A stretch of 64,000 nt of DNA, from positions 1,984,001 to 2,048,000 of the forward strand of contig OX621170.1 of the NCBI GenBank assembly GCA_951640195.1, written 5' to 3'. Source of the DNA: Porpolomopsis calyptriformis. Its lineage: Eukaryota > Basidiomycota > Agaricomycetes > Agaricales > Hygrophoraceae. Under the pieces are notes generated by a model that was not told the DNA's origin, did not search any database, and saw only the letters and a list, made by a program, of their open reading frames with translations. Each line of letters begins with the position of its first letter. The stretch's first letter is position 1. Made by a program: the position numbers and the translations under genes. Shown piece after piece: positions 45,467 to 56,953 of this stretch.

Positions 45467-48146
45467 ATGGCCACCCAACCAATAGCCAACAAAGAAGGAG
45501 AGCTATTTGATGATGAGGCTTTATGGCCAGCCAAGACATCCACCCTCTTGAATAAACCGTCCAATTTCTGGCGCTTCTCAGAATTATCGACCCAAACAAC
45601 ATTCAAGCTCTTTTTCTACCACAACAACTCACTGCGATCTCGCGAAATACACATCCATTACCGCTCTATCCTTGCTTTCCTTGACCTGAGTCATCGCCAC
45701 AGCTGCCTTGAAGCAGAGAACCAGGTACAACATGCAGGACGAATCAAACAGTACCTCCAGAACCTCTGTTTGGCCGTGCAGCATGAGTTGTGGTTTGAGG
45801 ATCGTAAACTGCTCACTCAAGCATCATTGCGATTGAAGACGGTGAAGCAATGGGCCGTCAGAGTCTACCATTCATTTGGACACTCTCAAACAGGTCGCCA
45901 ACTCTATGCCGATCGTTGCAAAAACGAGAACCATCTGCCTTATGAAGATGACGATCCGACTCAATATGGTGAGTAATCTTATCAATATTGGGTGCAACAG
46001 CTGATATTAAATCGCTCACTGAAGATTGGAAGAGTCACATATCCAGGGTTGTGTCATTTGGGAACGAGATGCTTGCGACCGACACTTGGTCAGACTCTCC
46101 AGCGACGGCTGGCACTTCAAGCGATGCTGCTCAAGAGAAATCTGACTCGCTGCAATATCTTATTGCGATCGGATTCATCAACCATCCCAATGAACTGGGC
46201 CAAGGAGTGAGCACCGCTAGTCTTCCCCAAAAACGATCTTTGTCCGATGATGAAGAACCCACGAGTCGAAAAAAACATCAACCAGCTACAATATCTGGTA
46301 TGTGAAGTTATTCGCATCGCATCATCCTTATGAAGAAGAAGATAACGCATAACATCAGCACCCCTCACCCAGAATAAGCACGACTACTTTACTTCGTTGA
46401 GGGGAGTGAACTTTCCCCAGGACGCATCCTCGATTCAATGGGCCAATGGGTCGCAAACCGTACTTCCATGGGTTCACATTCCGGGCCATCAAAATGCAGT
46501 CCGTCCATCATTTTGTGCTCGTTCTTGATCAGCTAACTGAAGCTTTGTTAAGGACGCTAAATTAGTTGAGGTGCTTGCCAAATCACCTGATGGTTCATCT
46601 GCAACCCATTCGATAAACAACTGGGACTTGGATGAAACTAACTATGTCGTTATCCCACCAAGAGAACCTTCCCAACCACTTCATGCCATCGATGAAGCCG
46701 TGCGACTCCATCTCGCTAATCAGCGATGCATTATATTACAGGGTCAACATCTTGAAGGTCCGGAGACGTTTTGTAAGGAGGAGATCGAGGCAGCAAGGGG
46801 TCCATTAAGCCAGCCAGTTCAGTGGCATGGTACGTAAAATCCATCTCTACGATTACTGTGGTTTAATATTGTATAGACGCAAGATTGCGTGCAGTCGGTA
46901 GGTCCAAGAAGGAGTCAGATGGCATCATCCACAGCCACTCTTCCCTGGGGGAGTTTATCGAGGCATCTGAGGATGTAGACATCTGTGGAAATATCCTGGA
47001 TGCCCCTTCACTGAGAAATGCCGCCCCCTCTATTATATGGTAAGAGTGCTGAGAGCTTGTACATTGGCTTATTTCAACAAGTAACCTTAACAGTCGAATA
47101 AGTGATGAAGCACTCGCATTCCAGCTCACAAAACATGAATCATTCGCGAAGTTTTGGAAGCACCCTCCAAAGGACAAGTCGAAGCATCACAAGATGCCAA
47201 ATACTCGACAAGAACTAGTCCTTCCAGGGCCACAGGTTATTCGGATGTGCACCTGGCAAATGATGCAGTGGAACCTGCTGACGCATGCTGGCTTCGTAAC
47301 ATTCCCCCACAAGGATGCTAACGGCTTGTGTACCTGGATCTATGCGCACGCCGGGATAAAAATTTGGGCCATTATTCGACCTAGATACACAAAAAGTCAC
47401 AACTCCTGGAACAAGTTGCGCAGCCTGCACAAGGATATTTGCTTCAGTCAACTACACCAACTGAATCAACATGCTCAGATTTTCACGATGTTTCTTTCTA
47501 CAGGGGAGATTCTGTAAGTTTTTATATTATTAATGCTCTAAAAATTGATTACTCATGCTCATATATTGATTCTATGTGTCAGAATTATGCCTCCTGGCAT
47601 TTGGCATGCCGTATACACCCCCACGCCAAGCTATTGTTCGGGAGGTCACTTTTATACCTATGAGACACTTCACCTCACTGAACAATCGCAGGACTTCGAC
47701 CATATGCATGGTCATTTTTCAACAAATGCAAATCACTACATCTCAAGGTTGCTTTCTCGCATGGTTTTAGCGCTTCCACATGTCGCCAAAAGTCGAAGTG
47801 AGCACGTGAATGAATGATATCCCCTCATTTTTGTTTAAAAGCTAGCTTTCCAGAAATATATCGACGGCCATTCTTGGCGCTGGCCAGAATGATTCTCAAA
47901 TCGAATGAGTACCTTTTGCCAGGTGAGCAGAAAAGGCCAGACCTTCCGATGACCGAGTGGGATGTCCTTTTTCAGGAGGAAGAAGGAGAAATCAACGAGG
48001 CCCAGAAACAGATCAAGGCGATACTAGAAAGGGCAGGAATCAGCCTGACAGCTATGGAGTCAGAAGTACTCGTCAGTGGAGAGCATTGGATGGCGCTCAG
48101 TGAAGAAAAATGTTTATCCACTGAACTTTTTCTTCCACCGCCATAG
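45467..48146 (+). CDS. JmjC-domain oxygenase with N-terminal copy B of the unknown domain
   Basis: ATG at 45467 gives MATQPIANKEGELFDDEALW. Copy B of the unknown domain follows (ILAFLDLSHRHS, IKQYLQNLCLAVQHELWFED, QWAVRVYHSFGHSQTGRQLY). A 56-nt intron ending CTGAAG leads to DWKSHISRVVSFGNEM, then an acidic/basic stretch with KRSLSDDEEPTSRKKH. Later exons give HDARLRAVGRSKKESDG and the JmjC core: MMQWNLLTHAGFVTFPHKDA (Fe ligands His-x-Asp in HKD), NGLCTWIYAHAGIKIWAII and, after an intron, IMPPGIWHAVYTPTPSYCSG with the distal His. It ends at TAG 48144-48146. JmjC enzymes use Fe(II) and 2-oxoglutarate to hydroxylate or demethylate proteins; the fungal branch seen here has no assigned substrate. 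A gap near 46.37-46.56 kb is not modelled with certainty. Confidence 0.8.
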
Positions 48147-49431
48147 GGACAGTTTCTATTCATTATCTATTGATGTGCTGCTATCATATGCCTGTACTTT
48201 GTTACAGTTTTACAATCGATACAATTGAGTTGGACTTTGATGCTCATGTCTCACGTGAAAAAAAAAAAACATACATGAATACATACATTACCTTGCCTGC
48301 GATGAAACCAATTACAACCTCATGTAACCTAGTAGATATGCCAAACACAATCTGCTTTATTTACATATACAGAAAGGTGGCAGCTTCTGGACTCCCTATC
48401 CCTTAGGGAGATAGAGCCCCACGTTGTACTTGCGGTTAGTGTTTGGCCCAGCAGATGCGCTACACCCTTGAAGCTATTATCTCCCTCGGTTCACCCATGT
48501 GGTTGAATGGTTGGGTCGCGTCGGTTGGCTGGGTGGGTTGCGCGCAGCTAACTCAGCCTCTGTCTCTCGTAATAGAGCTGCCTTCATTTTCTTCTTTTTA
48601 TTCCACTTCCACTTGTTTTGTTTGTAGTTTTTCCCTCGTTCAACCTGTGCTGTTGAAGTGGGAGAGAAATAAGAATAAGAATAAGTTAATAAATCAATAC
48701 GCAATAAATAAATTCACATTGAGTAGCCTGCCTACTTGGAGGTTCCGAGGTTCGTACCACGGCCACACGTGTAGATGATTGTCTGCTATACAGTAGTCAA
48801 AGGATGCTAAGTTATCGAGCGGCTGAATGAACTAACTTGTTTGGCTGCACGATGCATGTTGGCAACGGAGCCCTAAGCCTCTGTTCAATTTCGCCTGCGA
48901 ATGAAGAAGAAATCTCCTCTGTGGCTGATCATCATCATCAGTCTAGATATTTGATATCTGGTGTGGCATGAGACCCATAGATCCCATTCACATACCAGCT
49001 TTTGAGGTAGAATGTGCCAATGCGACATCCAATGGTGATTTATCCACATGTGTTGGGTTGATACTTATATTGAACTCAGGGATCTTGACTGTGGCTGATC
49101 GTTTAGTCAGGATATCTGATGTAGCATGAGAGCGATGGATCCCATTCACACACCAGCTTGTTGTGCCAAACAGGTGTCGCCTTTGTCGAGAAGGTCGGCT
49201 GCAGAGAGTAAAACGTTTGAAGGGCCCACAGAGATATGTTCCCTCGCTTTGTTCAGTGCGCTTGCAAGGCTGTCTATAATATGATGACCCGAATTCATCC
49301 AGGTATTTTGTTTTTTATATTTGTTGAAAATATCTGTCCATCCTATTATAGAATGTAGTATAAACCATCAGGACTTTGGGAGCGATTCATCACGTACGAT
49401 ATTCCAATGGGTCGCCATGCATATAACTCTC
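48147..49431. other. Intergenic with a direct repeat
   Basis: No gene was recognised. A direct repeat of about 100 bp lies at about 48.92-49.02 and 49.09-49.18 kb, sharing CTGTGGCTGATC, ATCCCATTCACA and ACCAGCTT. A stretch at 48.40-48.78 kb has tRNA-promoter-like words (GGTTCGTACC) but no convincing SINE structure. Confidence 0.5.
48918..49178. repeat. Direct repeat pair, about 100 bp each
   Basis: Copy 1 spans about 48918-49022 and copy 2 about 49089-49178. Shared words in order are CTGTGGCTGATC, ATATCTG(G/A)TGT, GCATGAGA, GATCCCATTCACA, ACCAGCTT and GTGCCAA. Confidence 0.65.
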
Positions 49432-49911
49432 CTAGCCCTGTTCTCTGCATGTGGTGAGATAAGCGTCACGGTCAGGCTTCAAGTGGCCAAAGGAGTGCAT
49501 CGTTCGAACGGCCCAAGGCCGGGTACTCCAAGGTTGTTCATTAAAGCTGGAAGGGGGTTCCATTGCGAAGAATTCTTCAAGGAGGTCATCCCTTAGCAGC
49601 TCTAAATAGCGTGACATCGATTTATCTCCAGAAACCAGGCTAGCCCAATATTGAAGATCAAGAAACGCAACCTGTTGGCACAGCATGAATGGCAAGGAAA
49701 AGTGGTGAGACTGATTCGTGATGATATTAAAGGCAATGAATTCCAATGGAAAATACTTCCAGCGTATCTTTGTATCAGAACCCATCGGTTTGAACAGGTA
49801 GTTCTTTGAATTCTCCAATTCAAATAGACACAGCCAGCTGCTTGGTTGAACCTCTGAGATGCCATCCTGCCATCTATGGGTATCGTTGAGAATAAAATCG
49901 AGATCTGCCAT
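49432..49911 (-). pseudogene. Unrecognised domain family, copy C (stop-interrupted)
   Basis: The frame reads LPFMLCQQVAFLDLQYWASL, MSRYLELLRDDLLEEFFAM and RPWAVRTMHSFGHLKPDRDA, the same order of blocks as copies A and B. It stops at TAG (49432-49434) after CREQG, but the frame continues as ESYMHGDPLEYR, matching the TPYTHEDPTLYR and LPYEDDDPTQY ends of the other copies. A GTACGT donor-like sequence follows where they have theirs. The stop therefore looks like a nonsense change inside a conserved block. The upstream start (MADLDFIL) is plausible but not proven. Confidence 0.6.
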
Positions 49912-51149
49912 TGGATTCGGATTCGGTAGTGCTTTCGGAACTTGTGAATGTTTGTTAATCCTATATTTGGTAGGTGTTCAAATCGAGCCCAGCATAACTT
50001 ATGCTTGGCTGCGCACTTCAAAAGAAGCAGTTTGGACAATCGTGAGTGTAATTATAAAAGAAGGATGAACCATAAAATCAAGTGAGATGTTGAGGTCATC
50101 TCCATTGGAACTAAAATCGATGAAATTTTATCACCGAAGGTCTCTTTTTCTCATTTGAATAGTAGCGACTTTCTCATTGTATTACAGCATTCGTAACTAA
50201 AATTTACTGATAAACAGATCAACTGGCACTGATTCGTGGTGATCATGCAATGATTAGATGTACTTTGGGCATGGTGAAGTCAATTTAATGTAGACTAGTC
50301 AGCTGCCGCCTTAGCTAAATGTAAGTTTTCCAATTTGCTAATGATCCGCACCTACAAACCTACTCTGTGGTATTGTTTTTCAGTAACTAGAAATTTTCAT
50401 CACTGAAAAGATGTGAGGGGGTGATTGAGTGATTTAGTTACTGTTTTTCGTTGATTTCCCTTCCCTTCCTTCCAACAGTCTCATTTTGGCAAAGGTTTGC
50501 TAATGTCTTCAACCTTATCAATAGCCTGTATTATGGAACGCAATACTTGCCTGCTAAGAAAACTTTAAATGCTGTCAATCTACGACATGCCGAGGTAAAG
50601 GGCCTTGGGTACACCTAGTATAGCAACATAAGATTAAAGTACGGCTGAAAGACATCTTTGTGCTTCTTCAGACGACTCAGAATCACTTATTTCTCACTTT
50701 GTAATGGAGCGTGACTGCCATCCTTGATGATGTTGGAGAAGCGGTGAATGGTTTGCACCTTGGTGAGTGGTCATCTGGATACCAACACAAAAGGTCATGA
50801 TGAAAATTCAATTCATAGGGAATATCCGACGTGCGTGAGCAGATGAAATGTAGGAAAAGAGAGTGCGGGAGTGAGAATGGGTATGAGGGCCACCCTGAGA
50901 AGAAGGTAAAGAGGAAGTTGGCTAAGGGAGAACAAGGTGGAATCTACAGACGGGAGGGATGGCAAGGGTCACCATCCATGCTTCTCTACTGCATCCGAGA
51001 GATTGCGTGCCGAATCTTGATAACCATATTATTCAACACAGGGGCCTGATATTCAGATTTTTTAATGAAAGCCTTACCGTTCGATCCCAACCTCAGCATT
51101 TCCATCCTCTCGCCGTAACCGTTTGAAATCGTTTTGATCTCTCTGACCC
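49912..51149. other. Intergenic, no recognised gene
   Basis: AT-rich. A frame at 50831-51049 (Arg/Lys/Glu-rich) has no motif, and the region is likely non-coding or eroded. Confidence 0.4.
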
Positions 51150-51715
51150 CTAACCATCAATCCCATGGCTCTCCATCGACTGTGGTCCAATGGGGTCATT
51201 ATCAGTCCCCGGCTGGGTTGGCGCAGTGACGATCCCACAGTGGATTGTTTGCTGGATCTCTTCGGCTATCTTGCCATCGCCATCCGTTGTCGACTGGGTG
51301 TTTACCGACGGCTCTGCTATGGTTGTCATCTTCGTGTTCTTTGAATTGACATAGACGGTCGGTAGTGTTTCTTCAGTTTCCTCATCCGACAAAAATTTGG
51401 CCTTCCATTGCTTTCTTCTTCTCGGGCTGACAGCTTTGGGGATGTTCATCTCATTCGCCTAACACGTCCCCTCTGTCAACCTGAAAAAAAGGAAAAGAGC
51501 AAGCTCACCTGGTGATGTTGGGCAGCGTGACTTTGATTCCCCGCAGATCCTGGTCCCATGGGGTTTCCCTCACCCTCCATCTGGTCTGAGGTCGTAACCC
51601 TCTGAGATTGAGATCTAGTGGCCAAGTGAGGTGACGCGGACACAGTCATGAAGAAGACTGCTGGAGATGGTCGTAGTAGAGGACCGTTCAGGTTCACCCT
51701 GTCAAACTGTGGCAT
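51150..51715 (-). CDS. Two-exon hypothetical protein, low complexity
   Basis: Exon 1 begins at ATG 51715 (MPQFDRVNLNGPLLRPSPAV) and ends AAQHHQ at a GTGAGC donor. A short intron (about 50 nt, ending TGTTAG) joins it to ANEMNIPKAVSPRRRKQWKA, and the frame ends GPQSMESHGIDG at its stop, 51150-51152. The protein is about 170 residues, Ser/Thr/Pro-rich with a basic patch (SPRRRKQWKAK) that could be a nuclear signal. No domain was recognised. Its start lies 115 bp from the F-box-like gene start on the other strand, so the two may share a promoter. Confidence 0.5.
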
Positions 51716-51830
51716 TTTAAGCGACCCTAGCCACGTGAATGATCGATTTTAGTTGAGAGTGAGTCAAAGCATCGAGGTCGACTTAGTATATAGAGCAGCT
51801 GAAAGTCTCCCAAAACCACCATCATCCATC

Positions 51831-52634
51831 ATGATTTCCCTTCCCATAGATCTGTGGCTCAAAATTATCCCCTACATTCAGAACTCGTCCCAAGATCTGC
51901 TCGCACTGGCACTAGTAAACAGGAACTTTGCCTCCATTGTGTTTCCATTCCTGGCCCGATACATGCTTGTCGATCCAATGCCAAAGCTGCAACACCCGAT
52001 TCGTTTCCTTGAATTCACCTCCATCAGGAATTGGCACGGCGGTTGGGTTCAGCAAAATTTGAAGAGGGCTGGGAGCAACCTGAGGGTCACCAGGTTGGGA
52101 TTCAATACGTCCAGTTGTCAGTGTTTCAGGTTATTCCTATGTGTCTGGGTTTTATCGCTAACCCTGCATGAAGATGACTGCGTCGAACTCACGCACCTAA
52201 ACTTTTTCCACAACGTGTGGCTCAGGGAAGTTACCCTCTCTGGATTACGACTAAGACGGCCGGGTAACGTCAACCTAATCGATATCTCAAGGATATTTGC
52301 TGGATGTTCTATGGAAGATTTGACCAAGTTCACTCTCGATCTTACACGGGCCAACTGGGATAACTGCATCAAAGTCAATTGGGCCCTCCTCGATGCATAT
52401 CTTTCCTTGAGACCTTCCCTTCAATCTGTGCACATTTTAGGCCCTCTGTCTGTGATGGAGGTCAACGATATCATGCCACTGGTCACCGCGAAGGGCATCC
52501 TTGATGTCACGTTCAGGCCAACTTTGCCGGAACCATTGGTACCATTGGTACCATGGCCATCTATATCTGGGCGGATACGTAGGAGGAAGTTTCGAAGAAG
52601 GAAGGGGAGTGGAACGGGGCAGGATACAGGTTGA
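51831..52634 (+). CDS. F-box-like protein, left copy of an inverted pair
   Basis: The start at 51831 gives MISLPIDLWLKIIPYIQNSS, then DLLALALVNRNFASIVFPFL: the LPxDLWxxIxxxI and LxLVNRxF pattern of an F-box. The rest (SNLRVTRLGFNTSSCQCFRL, LREVTLSGLRLRRPG, SLRPSLQSVHILGPLSVMEV) is leucine-rich. F-box proteins link substrates to SCF ubiquitin ligases; the target is unknown. The ending RKFRRRKGSGTGQDTG is at TGA 52632-52634. The start matches that of the inverted copy (MILLPLELW), which supports 51831 over the longer in-frame start at 51753. Confidence 0.7.
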   Translation: MISLPIDLWLKIIPYIQNSSQDLLALALVNRNFASIVFPFLARYMLVDPMPKLQHPIRFLEFTSIRNWHGGWVQQNLKRAGSNLRVTRLGFNTSSCQCFRLFLCVWVLSLTLHEDDCVELTHLNFFHNVWLREVTLSGLRLRRPGNVNLIDISRIFAGCSMEDLTKFTLDLTRANWDNCIKVNWALLDAYLSLRPSLQSVHILGPLSVMEVNDIMPLVTAKGILDVTFRPTLPEPLVPLVPWPSISGRIRRRKFRRRKGSGTGQDTG

Positions 52635-53410
52635 ATAGGAACGGGGCAATGTTATCCTGTAACAATCTGTTGAAATGGATCCGTTATGACCCTGGCTGAT
52701 ACTGACCAGTCCGAAGTGGAAGATATTGTCCTCTTGAGACTACCCAAGCCGAAGTCAGAGAACACAGAGAGAGATCGTTGTCATTGTTGCTACATACATT
52801 TGCATCTGTGTCTACTTTTTATATGTATGCGACATCAAAGGGGTCAGGGCTTTGTGATCCTTTGATAGCATGATAGCCGATTGGTTGTTTGAAAAGATAG
52901 TTGAGATGGGATTGGGCCAAATACTTCACCAATAAAGGTGCGGAGCCATAAGGCTTCCTTTGCAGCACGAGTTGCTACATATTTAGCTTTAGGGATCTCT
53001 CCGATGGGAAATGGCAGGGCGAATCTGCGTGGGTGACAAAAGCAACAGTTCGATATTACTTGCAGCCGCTGCGCAATCCAACAATCTTTCTTCTCAGTAA
53101 TATCGTGCTATCAAAGGATCACAAAGTGCTTCGCTTTGTAGGTTAGACCCCTTCGATGTCGTATACATATAAAAAGTAGACACAGATGCAGCAACAATGA
53201 CAATGATCTCTCTCTGTGTTCTCCGCCTTGGGCTTGGGTCGTCTCAAGAGGACGATATCTTCCAATCCAGACTCATCAGTATCAGGCAGGGTCATCATAC
53301 GCGATCCATTGCAACAGATGGCTACAGGATAACGTCACCACATTCCCATTCAACCTGTATCCTGCCCCCTTCCACTACCCTTCCTTCTTCAAAACTTCTT
53401 CCTGCCTCAC
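52635..53410. other. 3' flanks of the inverted F-box-like pair and spacer
   Basis: Non-coding apart from repeat homology: the ends of both arms and the unique centre at about 52.88-53.10 kb. Confidence 0.6.
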
Positions 53411-54154
53411 TTACATACCCACCCATGATAGGGATGGCCATGGTACTGATGGTTCCGGCAGGGTTGGCATGGATGTCACCCTAAGGATGCCCTTGGTGCC
53501 AATCAGTGGCATGATATCGTTGACCTCTATCACAAACAGAGGGCCTAAAATGTGCACAGATTGAAGGGAAGGTCTCGAGGAAAGATATGCGTCGAGGAGG
53601 GCCCAATTGATGTTGACGCAGTTATCCAGGTTGGCCCATGTAAGATCCAGAGTGAACTTGGTCAAAGCACTCATCAGACATCCAGCAAATATTCTCGAGA
53701 TATCGATTGTGTCATAGTGACCCGGCATTTTTAGTCGTAATCCAGAGAGGGTAACTTCCCTGAGGTATAAGTTGCGGGAAAAGCTTAACCGCTCGAGTTC
53801 TAGGCAGTCATCTTTATGCGGGATTAGTGATAAAGCCCAGACATATAGGAATAAACTAAAACACTGACATCCGGAGGCATCGAATCCCAACCTGGCGACC
53901 CACAGGTTACTCCCGGCCATCTCCAGATGTTCCTGAACCAAATCGCTGCCCCACTCCGAAATGGCGGTGAACTCAACAAGGTGGATAGGGTGTCGCGGCT
54001 GTGGCAATGGATTGACGATGGCATATCGGGCCAGGGAGGGCAACACAGCGGAGGAAACATCCCTATTCACTAGGGATAGTGCGAGTAGATCCCTGGGCCT
54101 GTCCTGAATGTGGGAGATTATTTTGAACCACAGCTCTAGGGGAAGGAGGATCAT
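53411..54154 (-). CDS. F-box-like protein, right copy of the inverted pair
   Basis: Start at 54154: MILLPLELWFKIISHIQDRP, then DLLALSLVNRDVSSAVLPSL, an F-box-like opening. It is parallel to the left copy throughout, for example LREVTLSGLRLKMPG, FTLDLTWANLDNCVNINWAL and RPSLQSVHILGPLFVIEVND. It ends SLSWVGM at 53411-53413, about 16 residues earlier than the left copy, because the frame shifts away from the RKFRRRKG tail. The substitutions are spread along the protein, which suggests an old duplication kept under some selection, but this was not measured. Confidence 0.68.
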   Translation of the reverse strand: MILLPLELWFKIISHIQDRPRDLLALSLVNRDVSSAVLPSLARYAIVNPLPQPRHPIHLVEFTAISEWGSDLVQEHLEMAGSNLWVARLGFDASGCQCFSLFLYVWALSLIPHKDDCLELERLSFSRNLYLREVTLSGLRLKMPGHYDTIDISRIFAGCLMSALTKFTLDLTWANLDNCVNINWALLDAYLSSRPSLQSVHILGPLFVIEVNDIMPLIGTKGILRVTSMPTLPEPSVPWPSLSWVGM

Positions 54155-54812
54155 GATGGATGGTGGGTGGTGGCTTAGGGAGAAAGTGGAGAATTGGGGT
54201 CGAGAAAAAATGAGGGGATTTTATAGTGTGGATGCCACGATTATTGTGGCTTGTGGCAAACGAGCTCTGCCCACGCTCACTGTCGATTGGCTTGGTTTTC
54301 TTGCCCCTTAATTCTCAGACCGCGGTAGGTTCATGTCCTGTCAGCGAACGCTGCATGCGTCATGCAGTTAGTCAGTGCTACACAGCGCTATGTTACCATT
54401 CACCTTCGGTCGGCCTGGTTCTTGCCTCTTAGCTTCACTGCACCACAATGTATCACCACCTTTTAACCAAGTACACTCTGTTCGGAACAGAGCGGTTCGG
54501 TTCAGAGGAGTACACTGAAACTCTGTTAGACTGCTCTCCCACCTTTGCTTCAAACGGAATGCATTTATTTCAGCCAGGCCTCTAAGTGAACGCAAGGGAG
54601 AAGGGCAGGTAGAAGAAGGTGGCAGGATCAGGATCGAATGGCGCAGTGTTATTCCACAGTTGTCCTCTACTTTTTAGCTCAATCTATAGCTCCATCGACT
54701 CAATACGGTATATGCAGTGAAGTATAGCAGGTGTAGCTGATAAATCTCGACAAACAAACCATACTTGCCCCGATCACTTTAGTGCATCTTGCTAAATCTC
54801 TTGATAAAATCC
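54155..54812. other. Intergenic
   Basis: This is the upstream region of the right F-box-like copy and of the next plus-strand gene. No gene seen; repeated words GGCTTGGTTTTCTTGCC and GGCCTGGTTCTTGCCT lie near 54.29 and 54.41 kb. Confidence 0.45.
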
Positions 54813-56819
54813 ATGGAGACTGATTTGCATGCTCTCGAAACTAGCTGGTGGCCTGTTGGAAAGGTCCCGCAGGCCACGGTTCCGCTATCCTCACAATGCT
54901 ATATCAAAAACACCACCCAGGATGGACTCATGTCAGTCCAAGCGGCTCAACATATTTGTTCTCTCCCAATAAAGTGGAGGCCAATATTCACCGTCATTGA
55001 CTTGTGCCAGCTTCAGCTGCAATTTCAAAAAGAGGATGGAGGGAGTCATCTTGGAAAGTTGATGGTATGGTATGACATGCTTAGGACGTATATCATAAAG
55101 GAAGCGCAAAGAGAAAAGCCTGCGTCTGGCAGTCTTTGGATTCCTGATGTCGTTCATCGGTTCTGTGTTCGACTGGAGCTAGGGAAGGCCCACCAGCCCA
55201 AAAAACTCAAAGCATTCGAAGCCGAGCTTAGAAGCCATTATTCTTCCAGACAACACTGGTGGTATGGTAAGATATCGATATTTTCAAGGCTAGGCTTGAG
55301 TAATAAATGCTTGTATACCCAGACCTTTTATCCTGGAAGCAGAGCAAAGAATTCTACTGGCTTCCCCAAGTCCTAAAATCCGTTGATCCTTTCAGTGACC
55401 GATCAAATTGCACCACCTGGCTTGATGGTTTCGAAGCAGACTGCATCTTATTTGGGTTCACCAATCGTTTGGAGGCTGTCGCGATCTCCTCCGTGGAACT
55501 TGAGCGTGTACCTGAGCTTGAACTTGGACCTGGGTATGAACACGAACACGAATATGAACAAGATGATAACGATCAAGGTGAGGGTGAAGGTGAAGGTGTG
55601 TGATCCTGATGTCAATTCGATAGCTTGTTAAGTACTTATCATTCAATTAATTTCATGAGCTCCAAAAAGGAAGTGAGGACGCCCATGCAAGGACAAGCAT
55701 GTTGAATTATCTAATGATTTCCCCAAAGCATGGATTCTGAGGAGTGGAGAGAGGGTTGCATCTTGCCCTATGGATTTCTTTCAGACCCTCCCTGCATTAA
55801 CGGGGGGTGATGTCCCTAGAAAAAAGGCCATGAGAAAGGTACCGACTATGTTATTTTTCAATGGCGTCATATTCACCATACACAGAGAATTCAAGCGAAT
55901 ACAAAACCAGAAGCAGAAGCAGGCATCTCAGCAAAGTCACTACCTGCTTCTCCTGGCAAGGACTTCCAGGTTTGTTTGTAGTTTTATGTTTGTATTTGAA
56001 TGATTTGTACAGGTAAGACGCCCTAAGCAGCCCTCATTGGCAAGGCGTATACCCTCCTCAGCTATACCATCTGTGAATCACCCTCAGCAGGTGGGTCTTA
56101 TCTTCTTCATACCTAGTCAGAAGCAATGGCGATTTATCCAAGAATTCGTCCAGAAAAATCGAAATCGAAATCTATCCGAAAGCCTGCTTGTAGGTCTGGA
56201 TCCAGAAATAGAGGTTGAGAAAAGGAAAAGGGTATAGTATTTTCCCCATCATGTGCCTCGTGTATGCTTATATGTATGTCTCCTAGGATACGAAGGGGAA
56301 GGGGCGCGCTACAGACACCACTCTGGTGGGTATCAGGCTTGCATTCGAGTCATTCGGAGTACAAGTCCAGATGGATGGTGACGGTAGCCATCCTTTTTCT
56401 TCTAGGTCGTGGATGATGGTCACGATAAGCTAGAACCAGAACCCATCCCACGTTGGGTGAAATTGCTCCTTCAGCCACTCAGCGGTAATGCAGATGACCT
56501 CGCAACCCACCTCCTTGATCTATCGGATGCAACGAAAGGATACGACAAGAAAGGCATATGGGTCGATTTGTCACACTTTGATGTAGACATGGTATGTCTT
56601 TCTGTCGAATATGGGGGTATTGCATCCATCCATTTTTCTGACTAGATCAAGAATCTGGTGATGGAGTGGAAAAAGCGACAAGACTTGGCAAATTTCACTA
56701 TGTTTGAGGACAACGACGAGTTGGTTTTCATGAAGAGAACGTTCAAAGGCATACACGCCCTCATTGCCAAAGGTGCCATGCACAACTTTCATAAGTATGT
56801 TGAGGAAATGATGAAATGA
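54813..56819 (+). CDS. Unknown multi-exon protein
   Basis: ATG at 54813 gives METDLHALETSWWPVGKVPQ. Exon 1 ends HWWY at a GTAAGA donor; the next exon reads LLSWKQSKEFYWLPQVLKSV, then ERVPELELGPGYEHEHEYEQ. After introns, ELSNDFPKAWILRSGERVAS, TMLFFNGVIFTIHREFKRIQ, QVGLIFFIPSQKQWRFIQEF, RWVKLLLQPLSGNADDLATH and, last, LVMEWKKRQDLANFTMFEDN and AKGAMHNFHKYVEEMMK end at TGA 56817-56819. At least six exons. No domain is recognised; the Glu/His tract near 55.54 kb is low complexity. It converges on the Ulp1-like gene. Confidence 0.55.
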
Positions 56820-56953
56820 AGACAAGGTTGCGATGCACAAATGAATAGAATGGCTGAATGAACGAATGCTGAACGAATGCTGAATGCTATTACAGCTAAT
56901 AAAGCTACCCCATCTTCAGACAAAAACCAGGTGAATAGTACAGTGAGTGTATA

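Larger units (their letters stand above)
51831..54154. repeat. Large inverted repeat, two F-box-like gene arms
   Basis: The left arm (about 51831-52870) and right arm (about 53105-54154) are diverged inverted copies that include the whole F-box-like gene plus about 240-300 bp of 3' flank. Matching flank words include CACAGAGAGAGATC, TGTGTCTACTTTTTATATGTAT and CACTTTGTGATCCTTTGATAGCA or its close variant. A spacer of about 230 bp separates the arms. Confidence 0.85.

Noticed and set aside
48400..48790. tRNA-derived SINE
   Set aside because: Isolated B-box-like words occur, but there is no A-box at the right spacing, no poly(A) tail and no target duplication.
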